Shown here: one piece after another, positions 34,261-43,176 of the stretch
Layout of the letters: every line of letters begins with the position of its first letter
Numbering within the stretch: the stretch's first letter is position 1
Source: Ruminococcus sp.
GTDB lineage: Bacteria; Bacillota; Clostridia; Oscillospirales; Ruminococcaceae
Direction of reading: 5' to 3'
DNA length: 44,312 bases
Assembly: GCA_021200415.1 (NCBI GenBank)
Contig: JAJQGO010000039.1
Span: forward strand, 1 to 44,312
Program-made: the position numbers and the translations under genes
Notes under the pieces: model-generated
Databases searched by the model: none
Told to the model about the DNA's origin: nothing
Seen by the model: the letters and a program-made list of their open reading frames with translations, nothing else

Positions 34261-35187
34261 ATGAAAATGCAGGAGCTTCAGGCGGAGATTCTTCGCCTGA
34301 AAAAGGAAACGAACACGGCAATTCTCGCCCACAGCTATCAGGGTCGGGAAATCGTGGAAATCGCCGATTTTACGGGCGACAGCTACAAGCTGAGCGTTGA
34401 CGCTTCGAGGGTTCAGGCGGACAATATTTTGTTCTGCGGAGTTCATTTTATGGCGGAAACGGCGAAGATGCTTTCTCCAGAAAAGCACGTATTTCTGGCA
34501 AATTCGGGGGCCGGCTGCCCCATGGCGGAGCAAATGGACAGGGATATTATCGGGCAGCTCAAGGCGAAGGAGCCTGACAGGGCTGTCGTTGCCTACATCA
34601 ACACTACGGCTGAGCTGAAAACGGTCTGCGACGTCTGCGTAACGTCCTCCAGCGCAGTGAAAATCGTGGGTGCGATGGAGAGCAATAAAATCCTATTTAT
34701 TCCCGACTGCAACCTCGGCAGCTACGTAAAAAAATGCCTGCCGGACAAGGATATAAAGCTTCTTCAGGGAGGCTGTCCGGTTCATGCCTCTGTTACGGCA
34801 AAGGACGCAGAACAGGCAAAAAAAGCTCATCCGAATGCACTCTTGCTGGTGCATCCCGAATGCGTTCCGGCAGTTGTAGAGATGGCGGATTACGTAGGCT
34901 CAACATCGGGCATTATGAACTACGCAATAAAGTCCGAAAATCAGGAATTTATCATCGGCACGGAGCTTTCGATTGCCGAGCATTTGCAGTATGAATGTCC
35001 CGAGAAAAAATTTTATCCCCTGTCGAAAAAAATTCTTTGTCCCAATATGAAGCTGACAACGCTGCCGGACGTATACCGTTCCCTCAAGGGCATGGAGTCG
35101 GGTGATGCATTTGAAATACACATGAGTGATGAACTTATAGTTAATGCAAGAAAATGTATTGACGAGATGATAAGATTAGGCGGCTGA
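34261..35187 (+). CDS. nadA: Quinolinate synthase
   Basis: NadA condenses iminoaspartate and dihydroxyacetone phosphate to quinolinate for NAD. The 308-aa protein has the three cluster ligands Cys86 (GAGCPMAEQ), Cys172 (GGCPVHA) and Cys260 (ILCPNMK), plus AHSYQGREI, DFTGDSYKLS and HPEC. GGAGG lies 8 nt before the ATG and the gene begins 3 nt after ridA. nadB and nadC are not in the window, so the iminoaspartate source is elsewhere or different. Confidence 0.95.
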   Translation: MKMQELQAEILRLKKETNTAILAHSYQGREIVEIADFTGDSYKLSVDASRVQADNILFCGVHFMAETAKMLSPEKHVFLANSGAGCPMAEQMDRDIIGQLKAKEPDRAVVAYINTTAELKTVCDVCVTSSSAVKIVGAMESNKILFIPDCNLGSYVKKCLPDKDIKLLQGGCPVHASVTAKDAEQAKKAHPNALLLVHPECVPAVVEMADYVGSTSGIMNYAIKSENQEFIIGTELSIAEHLQYECPEKKFYPLSKKILCPNMKLTTLPDVYRSLKGMESGDAFEIHMSDELIVNARKCIDEMIRLGG

Positions 35188-35188
35188 T

Positions 35189-36235
35189 TTGGCGGAATTA
35201 GTTGACAAGCTGTACAAGAAATCCAACCTCAGCGACGATGATTTTTTAAATTTGCTCGAATCCGAGGATTCCGAGGTCGATAAAATCCTGCAAGAGCGCG
35301 CAGATGAGGTTCGGCAGAGGTATTACGGTAAAAAGGTATATTTGCGTGGCTTAATTGAAATTTCAAGCTATTGCAAAAATAATTGCTATTACTGCGGCAT
35401 ACGACGTGGAAATTCAAATGCGCAGAGATACCGCCTGACTCCCGAACAGATTCTGGAATGCTGCAAAAACGGCTATATACTGGGATTTCGGACGTTCGTG
35501 CTTCAGGGCGGCGAGGATTCGTACTTCACGGACGAGCTTCTCTGCCCACTCGTTTCGGAGATAAAACGGCGTCACCCCGACTGCGCTGTGACCCTGTCAC
35601 TGGGGGAGCGCTCCGATGAAAGCTACAGGCGGCTGCGAGAGGCAGGAGCTGACCGCTATTTGCTGCGCCACGAGGCGGCTTCGGAGACGCTGTATTCGAA
35701 GCTTCATTCGCCGGAAATGTCGTGGGAAAATCGCCGCAAATGCCTATATACCTTGAAAAAGCTGGGGTATCAGGTGGGGGCTGGATTCATGGTTGGCGCG
35801 CCGTTTCAGACCGCCCGTGACCTCCTGTGCGACCTGCGGTTCATGCAGGAGCTTCGCCCCGAAATGATCGGAATCGGGCCGTTCATCCCACATCGGGACA
35901 CGCCCTTTTCCACGCAGAATGGGGGAAAACTCCGCCTGACGCTGCGACTTCTCGGAATCCTGCGGCTCACCTTCCCCGACGCCCTGATTCCCGCAACGAC
36001 CGCCCTTGGGACGATTGCCCCGAATGGGAGAGAGCTGGGGCTTGCTTTCGGCTGCAACGTGGTCATGCCGAACCTGTCACCTGTGGATGTGCGTAAAAAA
36101 TACGAACTGTACAACGACAAAATTTGTACAGGTGAAGAGGCTGCTGAGTGCCGTATTTGTCTTGAAAATCGAATTAAATCAGCCGGATACGATGTCGAAA
36201 TCTCTCGCGGCGACCATATAAAATTATACAAATAG
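35189..36235 (+). CDS. hydE: Radical SAM protein HydE ([FeFe]-hydrogenase maturase)
   Basis: HydE takes part in building the diiron part of the [FeFe]-hydrogenase H-cluster. The 348-aa protein has the radical SAM motif Cys62-x3-Cys66-x2-Cys69 in SSYCKNNCYYCGIRRGN. The barrel motifs LQGGEDSYF, LSLGERSDESY and GAGFMVGAPFQT fit HydE, as do IGPFIPHRDTPF and GCNVVMPNLSPVDVRKKY. The start is TTG, 5 nt after AGGCGG and 1 nt beyond the nadA stop. hydF, hydG and a hydrogenase gene are not present here. A HydE-like homologue with another role remains possible. Confidence 0.88.
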   Translation: MAELVDKLYKKSNLSDDDFLNLLESEDSEVDKILQERADEVRQRYYGKKVYLRGLIEISSYCKNNCYYCGIRRGNSNAQRYRLTPEQILECCKNGYILGFRTFVLQGGEDSYFTDELLCPLVSEIKRRHPDCAVTLSLGERSDESYRRLREAGADRYLLRHEAASETLYSKLHSPEMSWENRRKCLYTLKKLGYQVGAGFMVGAPFQTARDLLCDLRFMQELRPEMIGIGPFIPHRDTPFSTQNGGKLRLTLRLLGILRLTFPDALIPATTALGTIAPNGRELGLAFGCNVVMPNLSPVDVRKKYELYNDKICTGEEAAECRICLENRIKSAGYDVEISRGDHIKLYK

Positions 36236-36251
36236 TATAAAGGAGAACACT

Positions 36252-37190
36252 ATGAAAGTACGTTTTCATCTTCCCGATTTTGCGGAAAAATTCAGGCTGA
36301 ACATCATGTTTGCCGAGATGCTCAAAAATTGTCCCCAATATTTCAGGGAGGGCGTGGAGATTGCCTCTGTCTACGGCGTCTTTCCGCCCTCAATCTGGAA
36401 CGGCGGCAGAACTCAGGGTGGAAGCTGCCAAAAGCCCTTCATCAGGTCGGTTATCAAGGCTTTCAACGAGCGTGGAATCCCACTGCGCTTCACCTTCACG
36501 AACCCCGTCCTCGAGGAAAAACACCTCAGCGACAGCTTCTGCAACATGGTCATGAGCCTCGCCAACAACGGCATGAACGAGGCAATTGTCGTTTCACCGA
36601 TTCTCGAGGACTACATCAGAAAAAATTACCCTAAGTATAAATTGACAAGCTCCACCTGCAAGCGAATCACCGATCCGGATGCCCTCGCTGCCGAGCTGAA
36701 CCGTGACTACCACATCGTTGTCGTGGACTACGATTTTAATAATAAATTTGACATTCTCGAAAAGCTCCCCCGCAAGGAGGATTGTGAGCTTCTCGTGAAC
36801 GCCTGCTGCGAACCCGGCTGCAAGCGCAGAGTTGCCCACTACAGGTCAATCGGCAAGCAGCAAATCGCCTACTGCGAACACATCAAAAAGCACCCCGGAA
36901 TGCCCTTTGACGCCCGAAAATACGACCCCGAAAACTTCAGGGACTGCCCCTTTTCGAAGCGCGGAATTTTCGAAATCCGCAGCCTCAGCACCCACATTTC
37001 CCCCGACGACATCTGGGACAAATACGTGCCGATGGGCTTCAGCCAGTTCAAAATCGAGGGCAGAACCTCCGGCAAGCTCAACGCCCTCGAAACCTATATG
37101 TATTACATGGTCAAGCCCGAGTGCCGCGACGAAGCGAGGTTCAGACTCCTCCGCAGCCTCGAGGAAAGCGGCTCACTCACATTTAAATAA
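36252..37190 (+). CDS. U32-like cysteine-rich TIM-barrel protein, copy 1
   Basis: A 312-aa protein beginning MKVRFHLPDF. The pattern of barrel strands and the ending FSQFKIEGRT (266-272) resemble the peptidase U32 / UbiU-UbiV group, where similar positions read SFKIEGR. Cysteines shared with copy 2 at identical positions are 27, 59, 97, 136, 178, 186, 190 and 232. The Cys178-x7-Cys186-x3-Cys190 set plus Cys232 could hold an Fe-S cluster, as in UbiV (inference). AAAGGAG precedes the ATG. It follows hydE by 16 nt. Protease activity should not be assumed. Confidence 0.72.
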   Translation: MKVRFHLPDFAEKFRLNIMFAEMLKNCPQYFREGVEIASVYGVFPPSIWNGGRTQGGSCQKPFIRSVIKAFNERGIPLRFTFTNPVLEEKHLSDSFCNMVMSLANNGMNEAIVVSPILEDYIRKNYPKYKLTSSTCKRITDPDALAAELNRDYHIVVVDYDFNNKFDILEKLPRKEDCELLVNACCEPGCKRRVAHYRSIGKQQIAYCEHIKKHPGMPFDARKYDPENFRDCPFSKRGIFEIRSLSTHISPDDIWDKYVPMGFSQFKIEGRTSGKLNALETYMYYMVKPECRDEARFRLLRSLEESGSLTFK

Positions 37191-37224
37191 TATACGGAGA
37201 GTATAGAAAGTATAGAGGCGAAAT

Positions 37225-38166
37225 ATGAAAGTACGTTTTCATCTGCCCGGAATTGCCGGACATTTCAAATTCAACATGGTGTTCATCTCCATGTACAAAA
37301 ACTGCCCTGAATTTTTCCGCGAGGGCGTGGAAATCGCATCCGTTTACGGAGCATTTCCCCAGTCCCTGTGGAACGGCGGACGAATCACCGATGGCCTGTG
37401 TGACAGAAAATTCGTCAAGTCGGCACTCGATTCCTTCAACGGTCAGGGAATCCCCGTGCGCTTCACCTTCACGAACCCTGCGCTCGAGAAAAAGCACCTG
37501 AACGACAAGTTCTGCAACATGGTTCTGAGCCTCGCCAACAACGGCATGAACGAGGTAATTGTGGTGTCCCCGATACTCGAGGACTACATACGAAAATATT
37601 ACCCTCAGTATAAACTGACAAGCTCCACCTGCAAGCGCCTGAACAGTCTGGACGCCCTCAATGCGGAGCTTGAAAAGGATTATCATATCGTCGTTATGGA
37701 CTACGATTTGAACAATAAATTTGACATTCTTGAAAAGGTCAATCACAAGGATAAGTGTGAAATTCTTGTTAATTCAAACTGCCGACCCAATTGTCCCGAC
37801 CGTGCCCTCCACTACCACTCGCTGGGCGAAAAGCAAATTGCAGCCGCAAACCACCTGCGGAAGTACCCGAATTCCACCTTCGACACACGTGTTTTCGGGG
37901 ACGGCTACACGCAGAACTGCCCCTACTGCTCACGTGATCTCTTCGCAATCAAGGATCTCCCCACCAACGTCAAGCCTGACGACATTTGGGATAAATATGT
38001 GCCGATGGGATTCAATCAGTTTAAAATTGAGGGCAGAACGGCTAATTTATATAATCTTATGGAAACTTATATTTACTATATGATTAAGCCCGAACAGGCA
38101 GATTATGCACGATATATGTTTTTGAGAAACCTTACATCCAATGGTGTTATAACAATAAACGAATGA
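37225..38166 (+). CDS. U32-like cysteine-rich TIM-barrel protein, copy 2
   Basis: A 313-aa paralogue of the preceding gene that aligns without gaps over at least the first 240 residues. Long identical stretches include FREGVEIASVYG, LANNGMNE, SPILEDYIRK and LTSSTCKR. The eight shared cysteines are kept, and an extra Cys235 gives NCPYC. The end has FNQFKIEGRTA. The tandem arrangement suggests a duplication followed by divergence, perhaps a heterodimer as UbiU-UbiV form. The ribosome site is a weak AGAGG. Its stop overlaps the ribosome site of the esterase gene. Confidence 0.72.
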   Translation: MKVRFHLPGIAGHFKFNMVFISMYKNCPEFFREGVEIASVYGAFPQSLWNGGRITDGLCDRKFVKSALDSFNGQGIPVRFTFTNPALEKKHLNDKFCNMVLSLANNGMNEVIVVSPILEDYIRKYYPQYKLTSSTCKRLNSLDALNAELEKDYHIVVMDYDLNNKFDILEKVNHKDKCEILVNSNCRPNCPDRALHYHSLGEKQIAAANHLRKYPNSTFDTRVFGDGYTQNCPYCSRDLFAIKDLPTNVKPDDIWDKYVPMGFNQFKIEGRTANLYNLMETYIYYMIKPEQADYARYMFLRNLTSNGVITINE

Positions 38167-38174
38167 GGTGCAGC

Positions 38175-39677
38175 ATGAAAGCAGCAGCAGTTTTTAGTGA
38201 TAATATGGTTTTGCAGAGGTGGGAAAATGTCCGGATTTTCGGCACCTGCGACAATGATGAGGTCATACGCGTCACCATTCCGGAGCTTGAAATCGACGTC
38301 TCCGCAGCAGTGGCAAATTGCCGCTGGGAGGCTGTAATTCCGCCGATGAACACCTGTAATGAGTGTACTGTAATTATATCATCGCAGGAGAGTAAAATCA
38401 TTTTTTCAAATGTGGCAGTCGGCGAGGTCTGGCTTGCAGGGGGACAATCCAACATGGAATTTGAGCTGCGGAACGCTCTTGGCTTCGAGAACGCAGTTAC
38501 GAATTGCCACCTTCTGAAAACTCGCTTCTACAACGTGCCGAAGTGCGAAATGGCTGACGAGAATCTGCTTGACGCGGAATCCAAAAGCTGCTGGCAGCTC
38601 CCCACGGAGGAGAACATGAAGGGCTGGTCGGCTGTGGCATTTTACTTCGCAAGGGCACTTAGCCTCAGACTCGGCGTTACGGTGGGAATCATCAACTGCA
38701 ACTGGGGCGGAACGTCGGCATCCGCATGGATGGACAGGAGCTATCTCGAAGCCGACAGCCATCTGCGTCCCTATCTTGACGACTACGACAGCGCCTGCGC
38801 AGGAAAAACCCGACAGGAAATGATTGCGGAATACGACGAATACACCGCATACCACGCCGAATGGGAGAAGCGTATGCAGAGGTGCTACAGCGAGAACCCC
38901 ACCATTAAGTGGAACGAGGTTCTTGAAATCTGCGGCGAAAACCGCTATCCCGGGCCGATGGGCTGCAAGAATTTCAACCGCCCATGCGGACTCTATGAAA
39001 CGATGGTTAAACGTGTCTGCCCCTACACAATCAAGGGCTTCATCTACTATCAGGGGGAGTCGGACGACCACCGTCCCGACAGCTATTATTACCTCATGAG
39101 GGGGCTTATAGAGAATTGGCGCAGAGACTGGCGTAATTCTGAGCTGCCCTTTCTTTTCGTGCAGCTGCCCATGTTCAAATACGAGGACGACCCCGATACA
39201 AAAAGCTGGGCGAAGCTTCGTGAAGCGCAGATGCAGATTTTCAAAACCGTGAAAAATACGGGAATTGCCATTGCTCTCGACTGCGGAGAGTTCAACAATA
39301 TCCACCCGACAGAGAAGGCAAGAATCGGCTACAGGCTCTATTTACAGGCACTCTGCCATGCTTACGGTCATCACTGCGAGGATAAGGCGTATCCGCCGAT
39401 GTTCAGGAGGTGCCGTCCCTTGGGGGAGGGTCTGGAGCTTGACTTTGACGACTGCGAAGGATTCCGTGTGAGAGATCAGCTCAGCGGATTTGAGATTGCG
39501 GGTGCGGACGGGGAGTTCAAGCCTGCCGAAGCGGAGATACGTGAAGATAAAATTTTTGTCAGCTCGACCTGTGTGAAGCTTCCACGCAGGGTAAGATATT
39601 TGTGGACGAATTACAGTGAAGTTCCACTCTATGGCAAAAACGGCATACCTGTTCCGCCTTTTGTCGGGGAGGTTTAG
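38175..39677 (+). CDS. Sialate O-acetylesterase-like SGNH hydrolase, cytoplasmic
   Basis: A 500-aa protein of the sialate O-acetylesterase (DUF303) family. It has an N-terminal beta domain (about 1-85), then the nucleophile Ser92 in LAGGQSNMEF, WGGTSASAWM, YYQGESD, and the catalytic histidine in NIHPTEKARIG. A C-terminal beta domain follows. No signal peptide is visible, so a cytoplasmic role on imported acetylated sugars (for example from hemicellulose or glycans) is likely. ATG 38175 is chosen, with GAGGTG overlapping the previous stop. Confidence 0.85.
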   Translation: MKAAAVFSDNMVLQRWENVRIFGTCDNDEVIRVTIPELEIDVSAAVANCRWEAVIPPMNTCNECTVIISSQESKIIFSNVAVGEVWLAGGQSNMEFELRNALGFENAVTNCHLLKTRFYNVPKCEMADENLLDAESKSCWQLPTEENMKGWSAVAFYFARALSLRLGVTVGIINCNWGGTSASAWMDRSYLEADSHLRPYLDDYDSACAGKTRQEMIAEYDEYTAYHAEWEKRMQRCYSENPTIKWNEVLEICGENRYPGPMGCKNFNRPCGLYETMVKRVCPYTIKGFIYYQGESDDHRPDSYYYLMRGLIENWRRDWRNSELPFLFVQLPMFKYEDDPDTKSWAKLREAQMQIFKTVKNTGIAIALDCGEFNNIHPTEKARIGYRLYLQALCHAYGHHCEDKAYPPMFRRCRPLGEGLELDFDDCEGFRVRDQLSGFEIAGADGEFKPAEAEIREDKIFVSSTCVKLPRRVRYLWTNYSEVPLYGKNGIPVPPFVGEV

Positions 39678-39691
39678 CAGCGGCTCGCTGC
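39677..39691 (+). repeat. Short hairpin at the esterase stop, repeat-family remnant
   Basis: GCAGCG/CGCTGC around GCT begins in the esterase stop codon and ends 3 bp before the next -35. It resembles the terminal hairpin of the 40767-40935 and 43649-44312 repeats. Confidence 0.5.
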
Positions 39692-39694
39692 CCC

Positions 39695-39723
39695 TTGACA
39701 AATCATCAGAAATGGCATATAAT
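39695..39723 (+). promoter_or_regulatory. Promoter of the cys T-box transcript
   Basis: -35 TTGACA (39695-39700), 17-nt spacer, -10 TATAAT (39718-39723): consensus at both boxes. Confidence 0.9.
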
Positions 39724-39729
39724 ATAGCA

Positions 39730-39982
39730 TATAGATCAAAAGCGTAGCAGTCAGAGTAACTTTTTCGCAGCCTTTTCAGAGAGCGTCGGGTGGGTGCGAC
39801 GGCGCAGGCGGAATCAGTGAAGTGCGGCTGTCAGCTCCGGAGAGGAATTCCACAGACAGTTGGTCTGTCAGTATTCTTCGGCGTCCCCCTCGTTACGGGT
39901 TCTGAGCTATAAATCGGAGTGGAACCGCGTATATCATTTCATATTACATACGCCTCCGGGGAGAAATCCTCGGAGTTTTTTT
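39730..39982 (+). ncRNA. T-box leader of cysE, cysteine specifier
   Basis: Stem I has AGAGAGCGTCGG and GGTGGGTG. The specifier TGC (Cys) lies at 39823-39825 in GTGAAGTGCGG. The T-box is at 39911-39930 (AAATCGGAGTGGAACCGCGT). A terminator stem CTCCGGGGA / TCCTCGGAG is followed by seven T (39976-39982). Uncharged tRNA-Cys would open synthesis of cysteine and, if transcription continues past the repeat element, of CysS. Confidence 0.95.
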
Positions 39983-40000
39983 ATGCCCAAAGGAGATAAT

Positions 40001-40666
40001 ATGTTTAAACAGCTTAAAGAAGATATTGCGCTCATCAAGGAACGCGACCCTGCCGCACGCAGTACATTTGAAATTCTCATGACCTACCCCAGCCTGAGGG
40101 CTATCCACAGCTACAGGCGTGCAAACTGGTTCTACAGGCACGGTATGTTCACCACCGCAAGAATAATTTCCCAGCATTCCCGAAAAAAAACAGGCATTGA
40201 AATTCACCCGGGAGCTACCATCGGCAAGGGACTTTTCATCGACCACGGTATGGGCGTGGTTATCGGCGAAACTGCCGTAATCGGCGACAACTGCCTGATT
40301 TATCAGGGGGCAACCCTCGGCGGAACAGGCAAGGATAAGGGCAAGCGTCATCCGACTCTCGGGGATAATGTCCTTGTCGGGGCAGGAGCTAAGGTTCTCG
40401 GGCCGTTTGAGGTGGGAAACAACGTGAAAATTGCCGCAAACGCCGTGGTTCTCAACGCAATTCCCGATAACTGCACGGCTGTGGGCGTTCCTGCACGAAT
40501 CGTCAGACGCAACGGCGAGAAAATCAGCGGACACACGGTTACTCAGGATATTGACCAGATTCATATTCCCGACCCTGTTTCCCTTGAGCTTTGCCGCCTT
40601 CAGGCTGAAATTGATAAGATGAAAAAGCAGATTGATAATCTCAAAAATGCTGATAATCCGGAGTAG
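40001..40666 (+). CDS. cysE: Serine O-acetyltransferase
   Basis: CysE acetylates serine, the first step to cysteine. The 221-aa protein has a helical N-terminal part and a left-handed beta-helix with hexapeptide repeats (IEIHPGATIGKGLFIDHGMG, then VVIGETAVIGDN, TLGGTGKDKGKRHPTLGD). It ends with a coiled, charged tail (about 185-221). AAAGGAG precedes the ATG at 40001; an in-frame ATG at 39983 overlaps the terminator T-run and is less likely. The Cys T-box directly upstream fits the function. Confidence 0.96.
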   Translation: MFKQLKEDIALIKERDPAARSTFEILMTYPSLRAIHSYRRANWFYRHGMFTTARIISQHSRKKTGIEIHPGATIGKGLFIDHGMGVVIGETAVIGDNCLIYQGATLGGTGKDKGKRHPTLGDNVLVGAGAKVLGPFEVGNNVKIAANAVVLNAIPDNCTAVGVPARIVRRNGEKISGHTVTQDIDQIHIPDPVSLELCRLQAEIDKMKKQIDNLKNADNPE

Positions 40667-40766
40667 TCCCTCCGCTGTGTAATTTATGTAAATTGTGTGC
40701 AGTTTTAAAACCCCGAAAACAGCCCTCAAACAACGTAATATAGGCGTTTGTGTAATTTGTGTAATT
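40667..40766. repeat. Spacer with two TGTGTAATTT repeats
   Basis: TGTGTAATTTATGTAA (40676-40691) and TGTGTAATTTGTGTAA (40750-40765) flank a stretch containing AAAC/GTTT pairings. No ORF with a ribosome site is present. Confidence 0.5.
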
Positions 40767-40935
40767 GCGGTGAGCCACCGCGGGCAATTCACGTTTTCGC
40801 TTGCTTCGCGCGCTTAATTCCTATGGATGGGATATTTGCAATCGCTCAGCAGAGATTTCAAAAACTGTATTGAGCGATAGCACACTTCCCCTCTAATGCA
40901 ATAATAAACGTGACACTCCAGCAGTGGCTCGCTGC
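40767..40935. repeat. Palindromic interspersed repeat element between cysE and cysS
   Basis: The element starts with the hairpin sequence GCGGTGAGCCACCGC (40767-40781) and ends with GCAGTGGCTCGCTGC (40921-40935). An internal ATCGCTCA/TGAGCGAT pair lies near the middle. The left part matches the direct units, and the right part the inverted units, of the array at 43649-44312. No transposase is present; it looks like a MITE/BIME-type unit. Confidence 0.85.
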
Positions 40936-40952
40936 AGAAAGGAAAATTAACT

Positions 40953-42374
40953 ATGTATTTATATAACTCTCTCACAAGAAAAAAAGAAGAATTTATTCCA
41001 CGTTATGAGGGCAGGGTGAGTATGTACACCTGCGGCCCGACCGTCTACCACTATGCCCATATAGGCAACCTCCGAAGCTATATCATGGAGGACGTTCTCG
41101 AGAAATATCTCCGCTTTACGGGACTTGACGTGAAAAGAGTCATGAATATTACTGATGTGGGTCACCTGACAAGCGACGGCGATACGGGCGACGACAAAAT
41201 GCTCAAGGGAGCTGCCCGTGAACACAAAACCGTTATGGAAATCGCACGCTTCTACACGGACGCTTTCTTCGCCGACTGCAGAAAGCTTAACATTAAAATT
41301 CCCGACGTGGTAGAGCCTGCAACCTCCTGCATCGACGAGTTCATACGTGTTATCTCCGTCCTCATGGATAAGGGCTACGCCTATGAGGCAGGCGGAAATA
41401 TTTACTTCGATACCTCAAAGCTTGACAGGTATTACGTTTTCAACGATTTCAAGGAGGAGGATCTCGCTGTCGGCGTCCGTGAGGGTGTGGAGGAGGACTC
41501 CAACAAGCGCAATAAGGCGGATTTCGTTCTCTGGTTCACGAAGTCCAAGTTCGATTCGCAGGAGCTTAAATGGGAAAGCCCGTGGGGATTGGGCTACCCC
41601 GGCTGGCATATCGAATGCTCATGCATCAGCATGAAAAATCTCGGCGAATATCTCGATATACACTGCGGCGGAATCGACAACGCTTTCCCACATCACACAA
41701 ACGAAATCGCCCAGAGTGAAGCATATCTCGGGCACGAGTGGTGCAACTACTGGTTCCACGTCCATCACCTGAACACAAACAGCGGCAAGATGAGCAAATC
41801 CAAGGGGGAGTTCCTGACAGTTTCGCTTCTTGAGGAAAAGGGCTACAATCCTCTCGTTTACCGCTTCTTCTGTCTCCAGTCCCACTACAGAAAATCACTT
41901 GTGTTCTCATGGGAGAATCTCGACAACGCCGCTGCCGCATTCAACAAGCTCATCGAGAAAATCGCTCCTCTGACTGCCGATAAATCCGGCGACATTGATA
42001 CGGCTGAATTCGACCGCCTGAGAGAACAGTTCTGCAAGGCTCTCGGAAACGACCTGAACACATCTCTCGCAGTTACGGCTGTATACGACGTTCTGAAATC
42101 AAAATCAAACAGCGCAACAAAGCTTGCTCTTCTCTCGGAATTTGACAAGGTTCTCGGACTCGACCTTATCCCCACGGCTGAAAAGCTTCTTGCGGAATCC
42201 GAAAGCGCTAAGCCGGAAATTCCCGATGAGGTTCTTGCCCTTGTGGAGGAAAGAAAGGCTGCCCGCAAGGATAAAAACTTCGCCCTCGCAGATGAAATCA
42301 GAGATAAAATAGCTGCTCTCGGCTATGAGGTCAGGGAAACACGTCAGGGCACGGAAATCAATAAAATTCAGTAA
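40953..42374 (+). CDS. cysS: Cysteinyl-tRNA synthetase
   Basis: It charges tRNA-Cys. The 473-aa class I enzyme has the HIGH-type motif YAHIGNLRSY (36-39), the KMSKS loop SGKMSKSKGEF, and zinc ligands starting at Cys27 (MYTCGPTVYHYAHIG) with WHIECSCIS and FPHHTNEIAQSE. GAAAGGA precedes the ATG. Co-location with cysE under a Cys T-box is a common Firmicutes arrangement, here interrupted by the repeat element. Confidence 0.97.
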   Translation: MYLYNSLTRKKEEFIPRYEGRVSMYTCGPTVYHYAHIGNLRSYIMEDVLEKYLRFTGLDVKRVMNITDVGHLTSDGDTGDDKMLKGAAREHKTVMEIARFYTDAFFADCRKLNIKIPDVVEPATSCIDEFIRVISVLMDKGYAYEAGGNIYFDTSKLDRYYVFNDFKEEDLAVGVREGVEEDSNKRNKADFVLWFTKSKFDSQELKWESPWGLGYPGWHIECSCISMKNLGEYLDIHCGGIDNAFPHHTNEIAQSEAYLGHEWCNYWFHVHHLNTNSGKMSKSKGEFLTVSLLEEKGYNPLVYRFFCLQSHYRKSLVFSWENLDNAAAAFNKLIEKIAPLTADKSGDIDTAEFDRLREQFCKALGNDLNTSLAVTAVYDVLKSKSNSATKLALLSEFDKVLGLDLIPTAEKLLAESESAKPEIPDEVLALVEERKAARKDKNFALADEIRDKIAALGYEVRETRQGTEINKIQ

Positions 42375-42390
42375 TCGGAACGGTGAAATT

Positions 42391-43176
42391 ATGGCACGTA
42401 TCTATCCCCTTTTCAGCTCAAGCAAGGGCAATTCCACATTTATCGGCACAGAACGGGGCGGCATTCTCATTGACTGCGGAGTAAGCTGCAAAAGGCTTAC
42501 GGCTGCGCTTGCCCTGAACAATGTCCCTATAGACGCAGTAAAGGCAATTTTCATAACCCATGAGCATTCCGATCACGTAAGCGGATTAAGGCAGTTCACG
42601 AACAGGACGGGCTGCCCCGTATACGGTCAGAAGAGGACCTTGCAGCGGCTCATGGACGCAGGAAAAATCTCACCTGCATCTCATGTAATCGACATGACAA
42701 ATCTCACCATAGCCGCCGCCGATTCGGAGGTTAAATGCTTCAATACACCCCACGATACTATCCAGAGCTGCGGCTATCTCATACATACGGCGGATGATAA
42801 GCTTTGCTCCGTCTGCACGGATCTCGGACACGTCACGGAGGAGGTGGACAGCGCCCTCACAGGCTGCCGTCTTGTTCTTATCGAGTCCAACTACGATGAA
42901 AATATGCTCCGCATGGGAGGATACCCTCTTTTCCTGAAGCAGCGTATTCTCTCCCCGAACGGTCATCTCTCGAATGACGACTGCGCGGCGCAGGTGGGAC
43001 GCCTTATTGAAAGGGGCACGACACATTTCATTCTCGGGCATCTCAGTCAGGACAACAACCGCCCGACAATTGCCGACAGAACGGTTGAACGCTCCCTTTC
43101 CGGCTACGTCAGGGGGAAGGATTACCTCATGGGCGTAGCTCCCGTGGAAACGCAGGGAGGAGCTGTGATTTTCTGA
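42391..43176 (+). CDS. walJ: Metallo-beta-lactamase-fold hydrolase, WalJ/YycJ type
   Basis: The 261-aa protein has the metal motif THEHSDHVSGL (His57, His59, Asp61, His62), an N-terminal FSSSKGNSTFI and ILIDCGVSCKR, a later CTDLGHVTEE, and LGHLSQDNNRP. WalJ is thought to be a DNA-processing exonuclease linked to cell-division timing in low-GC Gram-positives. ATG 42391 has GGTGA upstream; the frame from 42325 lies inside cysS. It overlaps rlmH by one base (TGATG), and the walJ-rlmH pair is widely kept. Confidence 0.92.
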   Translation: MARIYPLFSSSKGNSTFIGTERGGILIDCGVSCKRLTAALALNNVPIDAVKAIFITHEHSDHVSGLRQFTNRTGCPVYGQKRTLQRLMDAGKISPASHVIDMTNLTIAAADSEVKCFNTPHDTIQSCGYLIHTADDKLCSVCTDLGHVTEEVDSALTGCRLVLIESNYDENMLRMGGYPLFLKQRILSPNGHLSNDDCAAQVGRLIERGTTHFILGHLSQDNNRPTIADRTVERSLSGYVRGKDYLMGVAPVETQGGAVIF

